Shown here one piece after another: positions 47,904-57,513 of a stretch of 64,000 bases of DNA. A program made the translations under genes and the position numbers. How positions within the stretch are numbered: the first letter of the stretch is position 1; each line of letters begins with the position of its first letter. The notes under the pieces were generated by a model that searched no databases, had not been told where the DNA came from, and was given only the letters and a program-made list of their open reading frames with translations. The stretch is from Latilactobacillus fuchuensis DSM 14340 = JCM 11249 (GTDB lineage: Bacteria > Bacillota > Bacilli > Lactobacillales > Lactobacillaceae), in contig NZ_BAMJ01000002.1 in NCBI RefSeq assembly GCF_000615805.1, positions 45,898-109,897 of the forward strand. The letters are read 5' to 3'.

Positions 47904-48866
47904 ATGGCAACAGGACAATTTTTAGTACCCTTGATGAGTAGTTTCGTGATTACGGTGATCTTTATGCCGTTATTCATTGGTTATTTACGGATGAAAAAAG
48001 AGGGCCAAACGATTCGCGAAGAAGGCCCTAAGTGGCACGCTAAGAAAAACGGCACGCCAACGATGGGTGGTTTATTGTTCATCATTGCCGCTGTTATTTC
48101 GAGTCTCTGGGTGGGCCTTTATTTAGATCAACTAACGAATAGTCTATGGATTGTCTTATTTATCCTAGTGCTATATGGGTTACTCGGTTTTGCAGATGAT
48201 TTTATTAAAGTCTTTAAAAAGCAAAATATGGGGTTGAAAGCTTGGCAAAAACTAGCCGGTCAAATTATCGGTGGCTTAGTTTTTGTTTGGGTTTACCAAC
48301 ATGAAGGCTTTAGTCACGCGTTAAAAATGCCATTGATTGGTTCGATTTCGAGTCTTTGGTTATTTGTGCCCTTTGTTTTATTTTGGTTAGTCGGCTTTTC
48401 AAACGCGGTTAACTTAACCGATGGGATTGACGGATTGGTGGCTGGTTTAGCAACGGTTTCGTTTGCCACTTATACGTGGATTGCGTTCCAACAAAATCAA
48501 ATTGATGTGGCGATTTTTGGCCTCAGCATGGTTGGTGGATTAGTCGGGTTCTTACTCTTTAATCGCAAACCAGCGCAAATTTTCATGGGCGATGTCGGGT
48601 CATTAGCACTCGGTGGTGCACTAGCCGCGATGTCGATTCTATTGCATCGTGAATTCTCATTGTTATTAATTGGGTTAGTCTACGTGATTGAAACGGCCAG
48701 CGTCATGTTACAGGTCGCGTCATTCAAGTTATTCCATAAACGAATCTTTAAAATGAGTCCGATTCATCACCATTTCGAAATGTCAGGGTGGAGTGAATGG
48801 CGGATTGATATCAGTTTCTGGCTTTTCAGCATTATTTGTTCAGCTATTTATTTGTTAATTTTCTAG
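47904..48866 (+). CDS. mraY: Phospho-N-acetylmuramoyl-pentapeptide transferase
   Basis: Makes lipid I from UDP-MurNAc-pentapeptide and undecaprenyl phosphate. The 320-residue protein has about ten membrane helices with [26 protein letters not shown] and the histidine motif [11 protein letters not shown] 47904 follows AAAGGAG; an earlier GTG in frame precedes that site. Between ftsI and murD, as expected. Confidence 0.96.
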   Translation: MATGQFLVPLMSSFVITVIFMPLFIGYLRMKKEGQTIREEGPKWHAKKNGTPTMGGLLFIIAAVISSLWVGLYLDQLTNSLWIVLFILVLYGLLGFADDFIKVFKKQNMGLKAWQKLAGQIIGGLVFVWVYQHEGFSHALKMPLIGSISSLWLFVPFVLFWLVGFSNAVNLTDGIDGLVAGLATVSFATYTWIAFQQNQIDVAIFGLSMVGGLVGFLLFNRKPAQIFMGDVGSLALGGALAAMSILLHREFSLLLIGLVYVIETASVMLQVASFKLFHKRIFKMSPIHHHFEMSGWSEWRIDISFWLFSIICSAIYLLIF

Positions 48867-48881
48867 AAGAGGGCGTAATTG

Positions 48882-50251
48882 ATGAGAACAGTCGCAACGT
48901 ATCAAGATCAAGCAGTATTAGTGTTAGGGTTAGGCAAAAGTGGGATTAACGCCGCGCAACTATTATTAAAATTAGGGGCAACGGTCGTGGTCAATGACGG
49001 ACAAGACCAAGAAACGTCAGAAGCAGTTGCCGAATTACGGGCTTTAGGCGCCATCGTTATTACGGGGAGTCATCCGGTTAGCCTGTTTGACGAACATGCT
49101 TTTAGTTATCTCTTTAAGAATCCTGGGATTCGCTACGATAATCCGATGGTTGAAGCAGCAGTGGCTCGCCATATTCCAGTTTTAACGGAACCCGAATTAG
49201 CCTATGAAGTGTCAGAAGCACAATGGTTAGTGTGACGGGGTCAAACGGTAAGACGACGACCACCACGCTGATTCAATTGATGCTCGATTATAAGCGTGCG
49301 CAAGGTCACGCCTATGCCGCCGGTAATATCGGGATTCCATTGAGTCAAGTCGCGCAAAAAGTAACTGATCAAGATGTCATGGTCACGGAATTATCGAGTT
49401 TCCAATTAATGGGAACGACCACGGTTAAACCTAAAATTGCTGTTCTAACGAATATTTATGAAGCTCATTTGGATTTTCATGGGTCTCGAGCGAATTACGT
49501 GCAAGCGAAGATGCGGATTGTTCAAAATCAAACGGCTGATGATTATTTCGTTGTCAACTGGGATCTGCCAGAATTACGCGAATTAAGTCAGCAAACGAAA
49601 GCCCAAGTCGTGCCTTTTTCACGTTTAGGGGCTAGTCAGGCGGGGGCTTATGTCGAAGCCGGTCAATTGTGCTTTAAAGGCGAAGCTATTATGCCGGTCG
49701 AAGAGATCAATATCCCCGGCGATCACAATGTTGAAAACGCCTTGGCTGCTTTGGCGGGGGCTAAATTAATGGGTCAATCGAATGAAGCGATTATTGAAGT
49801 CCTAACGACTTTCACCGGCGTTAAACACCGGATGCAATTTGTGACGGAATACCAACAACGGCGTTTCTATAACGATTCGAAAGCCACTAACATGGAAGCT
49901 ACCGAAGTCGCTTTGAAGAGCTTCCAACAACCCATCGTCTTAATTGCCGGTGGATTGGATCGCGGGTTTACGTTTGAACCGTTATTGCCATTGTTGAAAG
50001 CGCACGTTAAAGCCGTTATTTTATATGGTGAGACTAAACAATTATTAGCGCAAACCGCGAAAGAAGCGGGGATTCAAGTTATCGAAATCGTGGACCATTT
50101 AACGGAAGCCGTACCAGCAGCGTACGCCGCTAGTGCCGCTGGCGATGTTGTTTTATTGTCACCGGCTTGTGCTAGTTGGGATCAATTTAAAACATTTGAA
50201 GAACGCGGTGATGTTTATCTAGACGCCGTCGACAAAATCATAGCAGAGTAA
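48882..50251 (+). pseudogene. murD: UDP-N-acetylmuramoyl-alanine--D-glutamate ligase MurD, frame interrupted near 49222
   Basis: Adds D-Glu to UDP-MurNAc-L-Ala. Frame one has the Rossmann start V-L-V-L-G-L-G-K-S-G and ends L-A-Y-E-V-S-E-A-Q. Frame two begins M-V-S-V-T-G-S-N-G-K-T-T-T-T-T (ATP loop) and has H-R-M-Q, N-D-S-K-A-T-N and L-L-S-P-A-C-A-S-W-D. One added base (C in GCACAATGG giving E-A-P-M-V-S-V, or A giving E-A-Q-M) restores 456 residues, the normal length. Essential enzyme, so almost certainly a sequence error. Confidence 0.94.
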
Positions 50252-50266
50252 ATTGGAGATTTTATA

Positions 50267-51365
50267 ATGAGAGTAATGATATCTGGTGGTGGCACGGGTG
50301 GCCACATTTACCCAGCATTAGCGTTAATCCAAAGACTGAAGGAACGTGGCTTATTAGACGACGTATTATACGTTGGGACTCAACGCGGTCTTGAAAGTCG
50401 AATCGTCTGAACAGGGAATCGCATTTAAAACGTTGGAGATTCAAGGGTTTAAACGGTCGATGAATGTTGATGGTTTTAAAACGAATTTTAAAACGATCCA
50501 ATTATTTATGCACAGTATTAAAGAAGCGAAACAAATGATTCGCGAATTCAAACCAGACGTTGTCATCGGGACGGGTGGCTATGTATCAGGGTCATTATTG
50601 TACGCCGCTAGTCGTTTAAAAGTGCCAACGATTGTGCATGAACAAAATTCAGCAGCCGGTGTCACGAATAAATTTTTAGCCCGCTTTGTTGATAAAGTGG
50701 CAATTTCATTTGAATCCGTCAGTGATCAATTTCCCATGCACAAAGTGGTCTTAACGGGTAATCCGCGGGCGCAACAAGTGGCGGGGATGGTGCCTAATCA
50801 ACGGTTGAGCGAATTCGGGTTAAAAACGGATAGTCCGACCGTCTTAATATTTGGTGGTAGTCGTGGGGCGCCTAGTATTAACAAAGCTTTCATCGACGCT
50901 GTGGGACAATTAAATCAACGGCCCTATCAGGTCTTGTTTGTCTCAGGACAAGTGCATTATGAACATGTACAAGCTGAATTAGCCGGTAAGCAAGTCAATT
51001 CTAACTTGGCAATCGTGCCTTATATCAGCAATATGCCCGAGATTCTACCTGATTTAAAAGCGATTGTCGGCCGTGCTGGCGCAACCAGTTTAGCCGAAAT
51101 TACGGCTTTAGGGATTCCCTCAATCTTGATTCCAAGCCCGTATGTGACGAACGACCATCAGACTAAGAATGCGCAAAGTTTGGTCGAACAAGACGCAGCG
51201 ATTATGATTCCGGAAGCCCAATTAACGGGTGATCGTTTAGTGATTGCGTTAGATCAAATGTTAGAAAATCCAGATGACCAACATGCGATGGCCCAAGCGG
51301 CTAAGAAAATTGGGATTCCGGATGCCGCTGATCGAATTATCGAAGTGATTGAAACCATCATTTAA
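50267..51365 (+). pseudogene. murG: Lipid II synthase MurG (GlcNAc transferase), frame interrupted near 50407
   Basis: Adds GlcNAc to lipid I. Starts [17 protein letters not shown] at ATG 50267 behind TTGGAGAT, and stops early after L-E-S-R-I-V. The remaining frame has [18 protein letters not shown] and [10 protein letters not shown]. Two bases are needed: GTCTGAACAG to GTCCCTGAACAG gives R-I-V-P-E-Q-G-I-A-F and 366 residues. It is the only two-base lesion in the window, again at a C run. Essential, so probably sequence error. Confidence 0.93.
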
Positions 51366-51386
51366 TGAAAGTAAGGAGCGTGTGAC

Positions 51387-52241
51387 TTGAAAAAAGAACA
51401 AAAGCCCGGGGCACATGACCCGTTACAATTATTAAATATTTGGCGTTCCTATCAACTAAAGCGTTGGAAAAAGGAACGCCGTAAACGGTTGAAACCGGGA
51501 CGACCTACGATTAGCAATCAATTGCCACAGTTTAAGGAACAACGCTCGGCTAAGACTAAATGGCGTTTAGCCGTTTTGTTAGTCGTGTTCACGGTCGGGA
51601 CGGTTATCTCACTTTACTTCATGTCACCTAGTAGTGATATTCAACAGTTAGCCGTCAGTGGGACGAAGTCGGTACCAGATCAGCAAGTGATTAATGCGAG
51701 TCAAATTAGCTTGGGTGATAACGTACTATGGCAATTGATGCACCAAAAAGAGACCAAACAACGGATTCAAACGAAACTACCTAAGATTAAACAGGTTAAT
51801 ATCAAAGTAGTCCAATATAATCAAATCAATTTATCGGTTTCTGAATATCAGACGGTTGGTTACCTAGTTCGTGAAAAACAATACTATCCGATTTTAGAGA
51901 ATGGTCAGATCTTAAAAACGAAGATGACACAGTCCTTAGGGAGTAGCCCAGTTTATAGTGGGTTTAAGAATGATACTTACCTTAAACAGGGCTTAAAACT
52001 CTATCGTGATTTTCCGAAGAGTATTCAAAGTGCTGTTTCTGAAATTCGGTTGACGGCTGGCAATAATAATCCCTATCAAATCCACCTGTACATGAATGAT
52101 GGTAACGAAGTGATTGGGGATTTACGGACGTTAGCGACCAAAATAAAGTACTATCCAGTCCTTGTGAAGCAGATGAAGGGCAAGGGGCAACTTGATTTAG
52201 AAGTAGGCGCTTACTCTAAATCATTTGAAACTTCAAAATAG
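51387..52241 (+). CDS. divIB: Cell division protein DivIB/FtsQ
   Basis: Bitopic divisome protein of 284 residues: long basic cytoplasmic N-terminus (1-65), membrane helix (about 66-86), then POTRA (I-Q-Q-L-A-V-S-G-T-K) and the C-terminal FtsQ-type beta domain. The start is TTG 51387 behind AAGGAGCG. Follows murG, as in other lactobacilli. Confidence 0.93.
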   Translation: MKKEQKPGAHDPLQLLNIWRSYQLKRWKKERRKRLKPGRPTISNQLPQFKEQRSAKTKWRLAVLLVVFTVGTVISLYFMSPSSDIQQLAVSGTKSVPDQQVINASQISLGDNVLWQLMHQKETKQRIQTKLPKIKQVNIKVVQYNQINLSVSEYQTVGYLVREKQYYPILENGQILKTKMTQSLGSSPVYSGFKNDTYLKQGLKLYRDFPKSIQSAVSEIRLTAGNNNPYQIHLYMNDGNEVIGDLRTLATKIKYYPVLVKQMKGKGQLDLEVGAYSKSFETSK

Positions 52242-52370
52242 GTAAATTTAAATAGTAGTTAATAGTATTAAAATAACGGTATTCACTTTCTAAATGGAGT
52301 GGATATGTGGTACTATTTATCATAGGAGTCATTTTATTCTAATTGAATGTCAGGAGGTTCCACATATTTA

Positions 52371-53681
52371 ATGGAGAATTCAAAAATTTATGTCGGTCTT
52401 GATGTTGGAACGACTTCAATTAAAGTAATTGTTGCTGAGTCAATGAATAAGCAGTTAAACGTCATTGGCGTTGGATCAGCTCGATCTAACGGCTTAAGCC
52501 GAGGCACAATTGTTGATATTGATCAGGCGGTTACCGCAATCCAACAAGCCGTTCAACAAGCAGAGCAAAAAGCAAATATCGAAATTAAACGAGTTGTTGC
52601 TGGGATTCCAGCCAACTTATTACAAATTGAAGAATGCCAAGGCATGATTGCTGTTGCGGATCAATCCAAGGAAATTACGAGTCAAGATGTTCAAAATGTG
52701 GCGAGTGCCGCTTTAGTCCGCAATTTACCACCGGAACGCGAAATTTTAACGGTATTACCAACTGAATTTACGGTTGATGGTTTCGATGAAATTAAGGATC
52801 CACGCGGGATGATGGGCGTCCGTCTCGAAATGTCCGGTGTTTTATTCACTGCGCCTAAGACGATGATTCACAATCTCAAGAAGTGTATTGAAAAAGCGGG
52901 CTTAGAATTGTCACAGCTAGTGGTTAATCCCCTTGCGCTTGGCAAGCTAGCCTTATCAGATGGTGAACAAGACTTTGGTTCAATCATTATTGATTTGGGT
53001 GGTGGTCAAAGTACCGCTGCAGTCATTCATGACCATCAATTGAAATTCTCAGTGATTGATCAAGAAGGCGGCGACCACATTACCAAAGATATTTCGGTCG
53101 TTTTAAACACCTCGATTGAAAATGCTGAAAAAGCCAAACGTGATTACGGCAATGCCGATTCATTAGCGGCTTCTGAAGAAGAAGAAATTCCAATTGAAGT
53201 GGTTGGTCAATCCGTACCAGTTCAAGTCACTGAAAAGAAACTGGCTGAGATTATCGAAGCCCGTTTAATGCAAGTCTTTGATTGTTTAAAGACAAGCCTA
53301 GATAAAGTTGACGCGTTCGACTTACCAGGTGGGGTCATCATGACCGGCGGGGTGACCGCACTACCTGGGATTGTCGATCTCGCCAAAGAAATCTTCGATT
53401 GTCCGGTTAAATTATACATTCCAGATCAAATGGGGTTAAGACATCCTTCATTCGCACAGGGATTGGGTTTGATTAACTACATAGCTAACTTATCAGAAGT
53501 TGATTGGTTGGTTCAAAGTGCGCTGGGTAATGTGGAACAACCAACGACTGAAACGCAACATTCAACGCAAATGGGGAAGACCCAAACGACAGTTGAAGAA
53601 GTACCCGTTAAAAAAACAAAAAAACAATCAAAAAATGGATTCGAAAGCCTCAAAAATTTCTTTAGTAACTTTTTTGAATAG
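52371..53681 (+). CDS. ftsA: Cell division protein FtsA
   Basis: Actin-like ATPase that tethers FtsZ to the membrane. The 436-residue protein begins M-E-N-S-K-I-Y-V-G-L-D-V-G-T-T-S-I-K-V and has the second phosphate loop I-I-D-L-G-G-G-Q-S-T. A long Gln/Thr/Lys linker leads to a C-terminal amphipathic membrane-targeting helix (K-N-F-F-S-N-F-F-E). ATG 52371 follows CAGGAGG. The 129-base gap before it (52242-52370) may hold a promoter, but I see no clear one. Confidence 0.95.
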   Translation: MENSKIYVGLDVGTTSIKVIVAESMNKQLNVIGVGSARSNGLSRGTIVDIDQAVTAIQQAVQQAEQKANIEIKRVVAGIPANLLQIEECQGMIAVADQSKEITSQDVQNVASAALVRNLPPEREILTVLPTEFTVDGFDEIKDPRGMMGVRLEMSGVLFTAPKTMIHNLKKCIEKAGLELSQLVVNPLALGKLALSDGEQDFGSIIIDLGGGQSTAAVIHDHQLKFSVIDQEGGDHITKDISVVLNTSIENAEKAKRDYGNADSLAASEEEEIPIEVVGQSVPVQVTEKKLAEIIEARLMQVFDCLKTSLDKVDAFDLPGGVIMTGGVTALPGIVDLAKEIFDCPVKLYIPDQMGLRHPSFAQGLGLINYIANLSEVDWLVQSALGNVEQPTTETQHSTQMGKTQTTVEEVPVKKTKKQSKNGFESLKNFFSNFFE

Positions 53682-53708
53682 GCGAGTCGTAATAGGAGGA
53701 AACAGCAC

Positions 53709-54941
53709 ATGGAAAATTCATTAGACGAATCACAAGCAAATAACGGTGCAGTCATTAAAGTGATTGGTGTCGGTGGTGCCGGTGGTAACGCGGTTAACCG
53801 GATGATTAACGAAGGTGTTAAAGGTGTCGAATTTATTGCGGCCAACACGGATGTGCAAGCTTTGGCAGATTCACAAGCGCAAACTAAGATTCAATTAGGA
53901 CCTAAATTGACTCGTGGTTTAGGTGCTGGTGCGACTGCTGATATCGGTCAAAAAGCAGCTGAAGAAAGTGAAGAAGTTATTGCTGAATCCCTTAAGGGTG
54001 CTGACATGATTTTCGTCACAGCCGGCATGGGCGGTGGTACCGGGACTGGTGCTGCCCCAGTAGTCGCTAAAGTGGCTAAAGACATGGGTGCTTTAACGGT
54101 TGGGGTTGTCACACGACCTTTTACCTTTGAAGGCCCTAAACGAGGCAAGAACGCAGCTTCAGGGATTGCCGAATTAAAGCAACATGTTGATACAATGGTG
54201 ATTATTGCCAATAACCGTTTATTAGAAATTGTCGACAAGAAGACACCGATGATGGAAGCCTTCAAAGAAGCTGATAACGTGTTACGTCAAGGGGTCCAAG
54301 GGATTTCTGATTTAATCACATCACCTGGTTTCGTCAATCTTGATTTTGCGGATGTTAAAACCGTGATGGCCAACCAAGGTTCTGCTTTGATGGGGATTGG
54401 TTCAGCAACTGGTGAAAACCGGACAACTGAAGCGACTAAGAAAGCTATCTCATCACCATTGTTAGAAATTTCAATTGATGGTGCTGAACAAGTGCTCTTG
54501 AACATCACCGGTGGGCTTGATTTATCACTTTACGAAGCACAAGAAGCAGCTGAAATTGTCCAATCTGCTGCCACAAGCGAAGTTAACTTAATCTTTGGGA
54601 CATCCATTAACGAAGATTTAGGCGATGAAGTTGTTGTAACCGTCATTGCAACGGGGATTAATGATGGTCCTAGCCATGCACGTCGGACAACATCGAACAC
54701 AACTTCAGCACCCACTAAAAAAGTTGAAAACAATGACGATCCTTTTGGTAACTGGGATGTTCGTCGCGAACCAAGTGTGCGTGAACAAGCGCAAACGACT
54801 GAAAATTTTGATGACGTTGAAAAAAAGGAATTTGATATCTTTAAACGAACGGAACAAGTTGATGGCGACAGTTCTGAAACGAAGCCAGATACGCAAACTA
54901 ACGATGATGTGCCACCTTTTTTCAAACGTCGGCGCAAATAG
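53709..54941 (+). CDS. ftsZ: Cell division protein FtsZ
   Basis: Tubulin-like GTPase forming the Z ring. The 410-residue protein has [13 protein letters not shown], the tubulin signature [10 protein letters not shown], the T7 loop region N-L-D-F-A-D-V, an acidic C-terminal linker and the conserved tail [10 protein letters not shown] that binds FtsA and SepF. AGGAGG precedes the ATG. Confidence 0.97.
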   Translation: MENSLDESQANNGAVIKVIGVGGAGGNAVNRMINEGVKGVEFIAANTDVQALADSQAQTKIQLGPKLTRGLGAGATADIGQKAAEESEEVIAESLKGADMIFVTAGMGGGTGTGAAPVVAKVAKDMGALTVGVVTRPFTFEGPKRGKNAASGIAELKQHVDTMVIIANNRLLEIVDKKTPMMEAFKEADNVLRQGVQGISDLITSPGFVNLDFADVKTVMANQGSALMGIGSATGENRTTEATKKAISSPLLEISIDGAEQVLLNITGGLDLSLYEAQEAAEIVQSAATSEVNLIFGTSINEDLGDEVVVTVIATGINDGPSHARRTTSNTTSAPTKKVENNDDPFGNWDVRREPSVREQAQTTENFDDVEKKEFDIFKRTEQVDGDSSETKPDTQTNDDVPPFFKRRRK

Positions 54942-54965
54942 TTAATCAATGAGGAGGCCTGACTA

Positions 54966-55397
54966 ATGGCTGGTAAATTTAGTTTTAGTAATTTCTTTGG
55001 AATGAATGATGAAGACGACTATTTAGCTGAAAATCAAGCCAATGAATCAGTTGAAGAACAAGCAGCTACTCGGCCCAACAATATTGTGTCGATGCAAGGG
55101 GCGACTTCAGCCAAACTCAACAAAATTGTCTTATGTGAACCACGGATTTATTCCGATGCTAAAAAAGTGAGTAAAAACTTGCTAGAAAATAAAGCCGTGA
55201 TTGTGAACTTCACGCGAATCAGTGCTGAACAAGCAACTCGGATTGTTGATTTTCTAACCGGGACCGTCTTTGCGGTCAATGGTGAAATTCAACGGGTTGG
55301 CGAACAGATTTTCTTATGTACGCCACCCAATTTTGAAATCGATGGAAATTTATCGGATATCGTTGACCAAAACGATTTCGATACTGAGGTGAATTAA
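54966..55397 (+). CDS. sepF: Cell division protein SepF
   Basis: FtsZ-bundling membrane anchor. The 143-residue protein has an N-terminal amphipathic helix (M-A-G-K-F-S-F-S-N-F-F-G) and the SepF domain with E-P-R-I-Y-S-D-A-K-K-V and R-I-V-D-F-L-T-G. It follows ftsZ directly; the ylmE-like gene found between them in Bacillus is absent. Confidence 0.94.
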   Translation: MAGKFSFSNFFGMNDEDDYLAENQANESVEEQAATRPNNIVSMQGATSAKLNKIVLCEPRIYSDAKKVSKNLLENKAVIVNFTRISAEQATRIVDFLTGTVFAVNGEIQRVGEQIFLCTPPNFEIDGNLSDIVDQNDFDTEVN

Positions 55398-55682
55398 GTG
55401 GTATCCTTTTTAATTCTGGTTTTAACACTTTTGTTATACGCTGTTAAAATCTATTTAGGTGTGATTGCGGTCTATTGTTTACTCACTTGGTTACCAGGTG
55501 GTATGCAATCAGGGCTAGGTCGCTTTTTAGCGCGACTGACAGAACCATTTCTAGGTATTTTTGATCGGGTATTACCATCAATCGCTGGGATTGGTTTTTC
55601 ACCAATTGTTGCGGGGTTTGTGCTATATCTTGTCGAACGTGGCTTGGTCACAATCATGAATTTAATCATAATGGGGGCTTAA
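55398..55682 (+). CDS. YggT-family membrane protein
   Basis: A 94-residue protein with two hydrophobic segments and the central L-T-E-P-F-L-G-I-F-D-R-V-L-P motif of the YggT/YlmG family. The start is GTG 55398, directly after the sepF stop. YggT proteins are linked to membrane and division functions, but the role is unclear. Confidence 0.92.
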   Translation: MVSFLILVLTLLLYAVKIYLGVIAVYCLLTWLPGGMQSGLGRFLARLTEPFLGIFDRVLPSIAGIGFSPIVAGFVLYLVERGLVTIMNLIIMGA

Positions 55683-55685
55683 TCG

Positions 55686-56474
55686 ATGGCTGATCAGACA
55701 GATCTTTATCAACATTTTAGAAAGTCTGAAGCGCCGTTTGTTGCCCAAGTTTTGAGCTGGTTAAATCAAGCTGCAACTGAGTATCGACCGATTTTGACTG
55801 ATTTTCTGGATCCACGGCAAGCGTATATTTTACAAAGTTTAGCCGGTGAAAACGGAGATTTAGCTGTTCATTTAGGTGGGGGTTACGTCGATGCTGAACG
55901 GCAACGAGCACTAATTGCACCCACGTATTTTGAACCGCAGGAATCTGATTTTGAATTACAATTATTTGAAATTCGCTATCCCGTTAAGTTTGCCCAACTG
56001 TCACACGGTAAAGTCTTAGGGACTTTGGTGAATGCGGGAATCGATCGCGACGTCTTCGGCGATATTATGACGGATGATGTGCATTGGCAATTTTTTGTCA
56101 CGCAATCGATGGCTAGTTACGTTAATAATCAGATTACAAAAATTGGCCGGGTCACGGTTCGTTTGGAAGAATTGAATTATACGCAACTGATTGTGCCGAA
56201 GGATACGTGGCAATTTGAACAAACAACGGTTAGTTCTTTTAGATTAGATACCATTATTGCGTCGGTTTATAATTTATCACGACAACGCGCCAAGGAATTG
56301 GTTCAAGGTCATAAAGTTAAATTAAATTGGCAAGAATTTGATAAGCCAGATTTCGATTTAGCACTACTCGATATTGTGTCCGTTCGTGGTTTTGGCCGTA
56401 TTCAACTCAAATCAATTGATGGACAAACGCGTAAAGAAAAATACCGAGTGACGTTGGGTATTTTACGGAAATAG
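55686..56474 (+). CDS. ylmH: YlmH-family S4-domain RNA-binding protein
   Basis: A 262-residue protein with the conserved G-K-V-L-G-T-L-V-N-A-G-I-D-R-D-V-F-G-D-I motif and a C-terminal S4 domain (S-R-Q-R-A-K-E-L-V-Q-G-H-K-V). Homologues act in ribosome rescue in Bacillus. It sits in the conserved sepF-yggT-ylmH-divIVA run. Confidence 0.93.
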   Translation: MADQTDLYQHFRKSEAPFVAQVLSWLNQAATEYRPILTDFLDPRQAYILQSLAGENGDLAVHLGGGYVDAERQRALIAPTYFEPQESDFELQLFEIRYPVKFAQLSHGKVLGTLVNAGIDRDVFGDIMTDDVHWQFFVTQSMASYVNNQITKIGRVTVRLEELNYTQLIVPKDTWQFEQTTVSSFRLDTIIASVYNLSRQRAKELVQGHKVKLNWQEFDKPDFDLALLDIVSVRGFGRIQLKSIDGQTRKEKYRVTLGILRK

Positions 56475-56507
56475 TAGCAATTATTGGAAAGATGGAGGAA
56501 TTTCAAA

Positions 56508-57281
56508 ATGGTTTTAACACCTTTAGATATTCATAACAAAGAGTTTAATAATAAAATGCGTGGTTATAATCCTGATCAAGTCAATGACTTTTTAGATCAA
56601 GTGATTAAGGACTACGAAACAGTTTTGAAAGAAAACGATGCCTTAAAAGCTGATTTGAAATCAAGTGACGAAAAAGTGACTTATTTCAACGAATTAAAAG
56701 ATGCTTTGAACCAATCAATTATTGTTGCGCAAGAAGCAGCGGATAAAGTTAAAGAAAACGCGAAACGCGAATCTGAAATTATCCAAACTGAATCTGAAAA
56801 GAACGCTAAATCAATGTTGGATGATGCGACCGAAAAATCAAATCACATCATTGAAGATGCGACTGAACGTGCCAAGCGGATTGCAATCGAAACCGATGAT
56901 TTGAAGAAACAAACTCGGATCTTCAAACAAAGATTACAAGTGATGCTTGAATCACAATTGGAAGTTGTTAAGAGCCCTGAATGGACTGATTTGTTAGCTA
57001 AAGATGAATTGGCTGATCATCAAACTTTGTCTGAAGAAATTGATATTACTGAACTTGACAACAAGGGTGATAATCAAGTAAACTCTACAACAGAAGCAGT
57101 TAAGCCTTGGGGCGAAATAGCTGAAGATCAAGTTGAAACGACGCAAACGATTGTTTTCCCTGATGATGATAGTATGTCAGACTCTGAAGAAACTGAAGAT
57201 GCTGAAGTAACGACTGATCAAGCTTACGACCCAATCGAATCATCAACTGATCAAGTTGATAACGACGAAAACAAGAACTAA
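56508..57281 (+). CDS. divIVA: Cell division initiation protein DivIVA
   Basis: Coiled-coil protein that marks curved membrane at septa and poles. The 257-residue protein begins [13 protein letters not shown] with [15 protein letters not shown], the DivIVA signature, followed by coiled coils to about residue 150 and a long acidic, Thr/Asp-rich tail. ATG 56508 follows ATGGAGG. The tail is a plausible PrkC phosphorylation target, by analogy with other species. Confidence 0.95.
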   Translation: MVLTPLDIHNKEFNNKMRGYNPDQVNDFLDQVIKDYETVLKENDALKADLKSSDEKVTYFNELKDALNQSIIVAQEAADKVKENAKRESEIIQTESEKNAKSMLDDATEKSNHIIEDATERAKRIAIETDDLKKQTRIFKQRLQVMLESQLEVVKSPEWTDLLAKDELADHQTLSEEIDITELDNKGDNQVNSTTEAVKPWGEIAEDQVETTQTIVFPDDDSMSDSEETEDAEVTTDQAYDPIESSTDQVDNDENKN

Positions 57282-57289
57282 CAGATTAA

Positions 57290-57487
57290 ATATCATGATA
57301 GCGAGCCAACGACTGGTGGAAGGTTGGTAATGCTCTATTTAATTATGGATCACCTTGTTGTTTTTTAGATGAAATGAGTAGTCTAGAACGAATGATGCCC
57401 GTTAAAGCATTTTTGAGGAGTGTTTTTAACGCTCAAAATTAGGTGGTACCACGAAGATTTCGTCCTATAGACGGAATCTTTTTTGTT
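57290..57487 (+). promoter_or_regulatory. T-box leader controlling ileS
   Basis: tRNA-sensing antitermination leader. The T-box core AGGTGGTACCACG is at 57441-57453; its TGGT would pair with the ACCA end of a tRNA with discriminator A. A terminator (GAAGATTTCGTC / GACGGAATCTT, T6) follows at 57452-57486. ATC at 57349-57351, in GGATCACC, is the best candidate Ile specifier codon. Uncharged tRNA-Ile should stabilise the antiterminator and switch ileS on. Confidence 0.88.
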
Positions 57488-57513
57488 TGGCAAAAAATAA
57501 GAGGAGTGATTTG

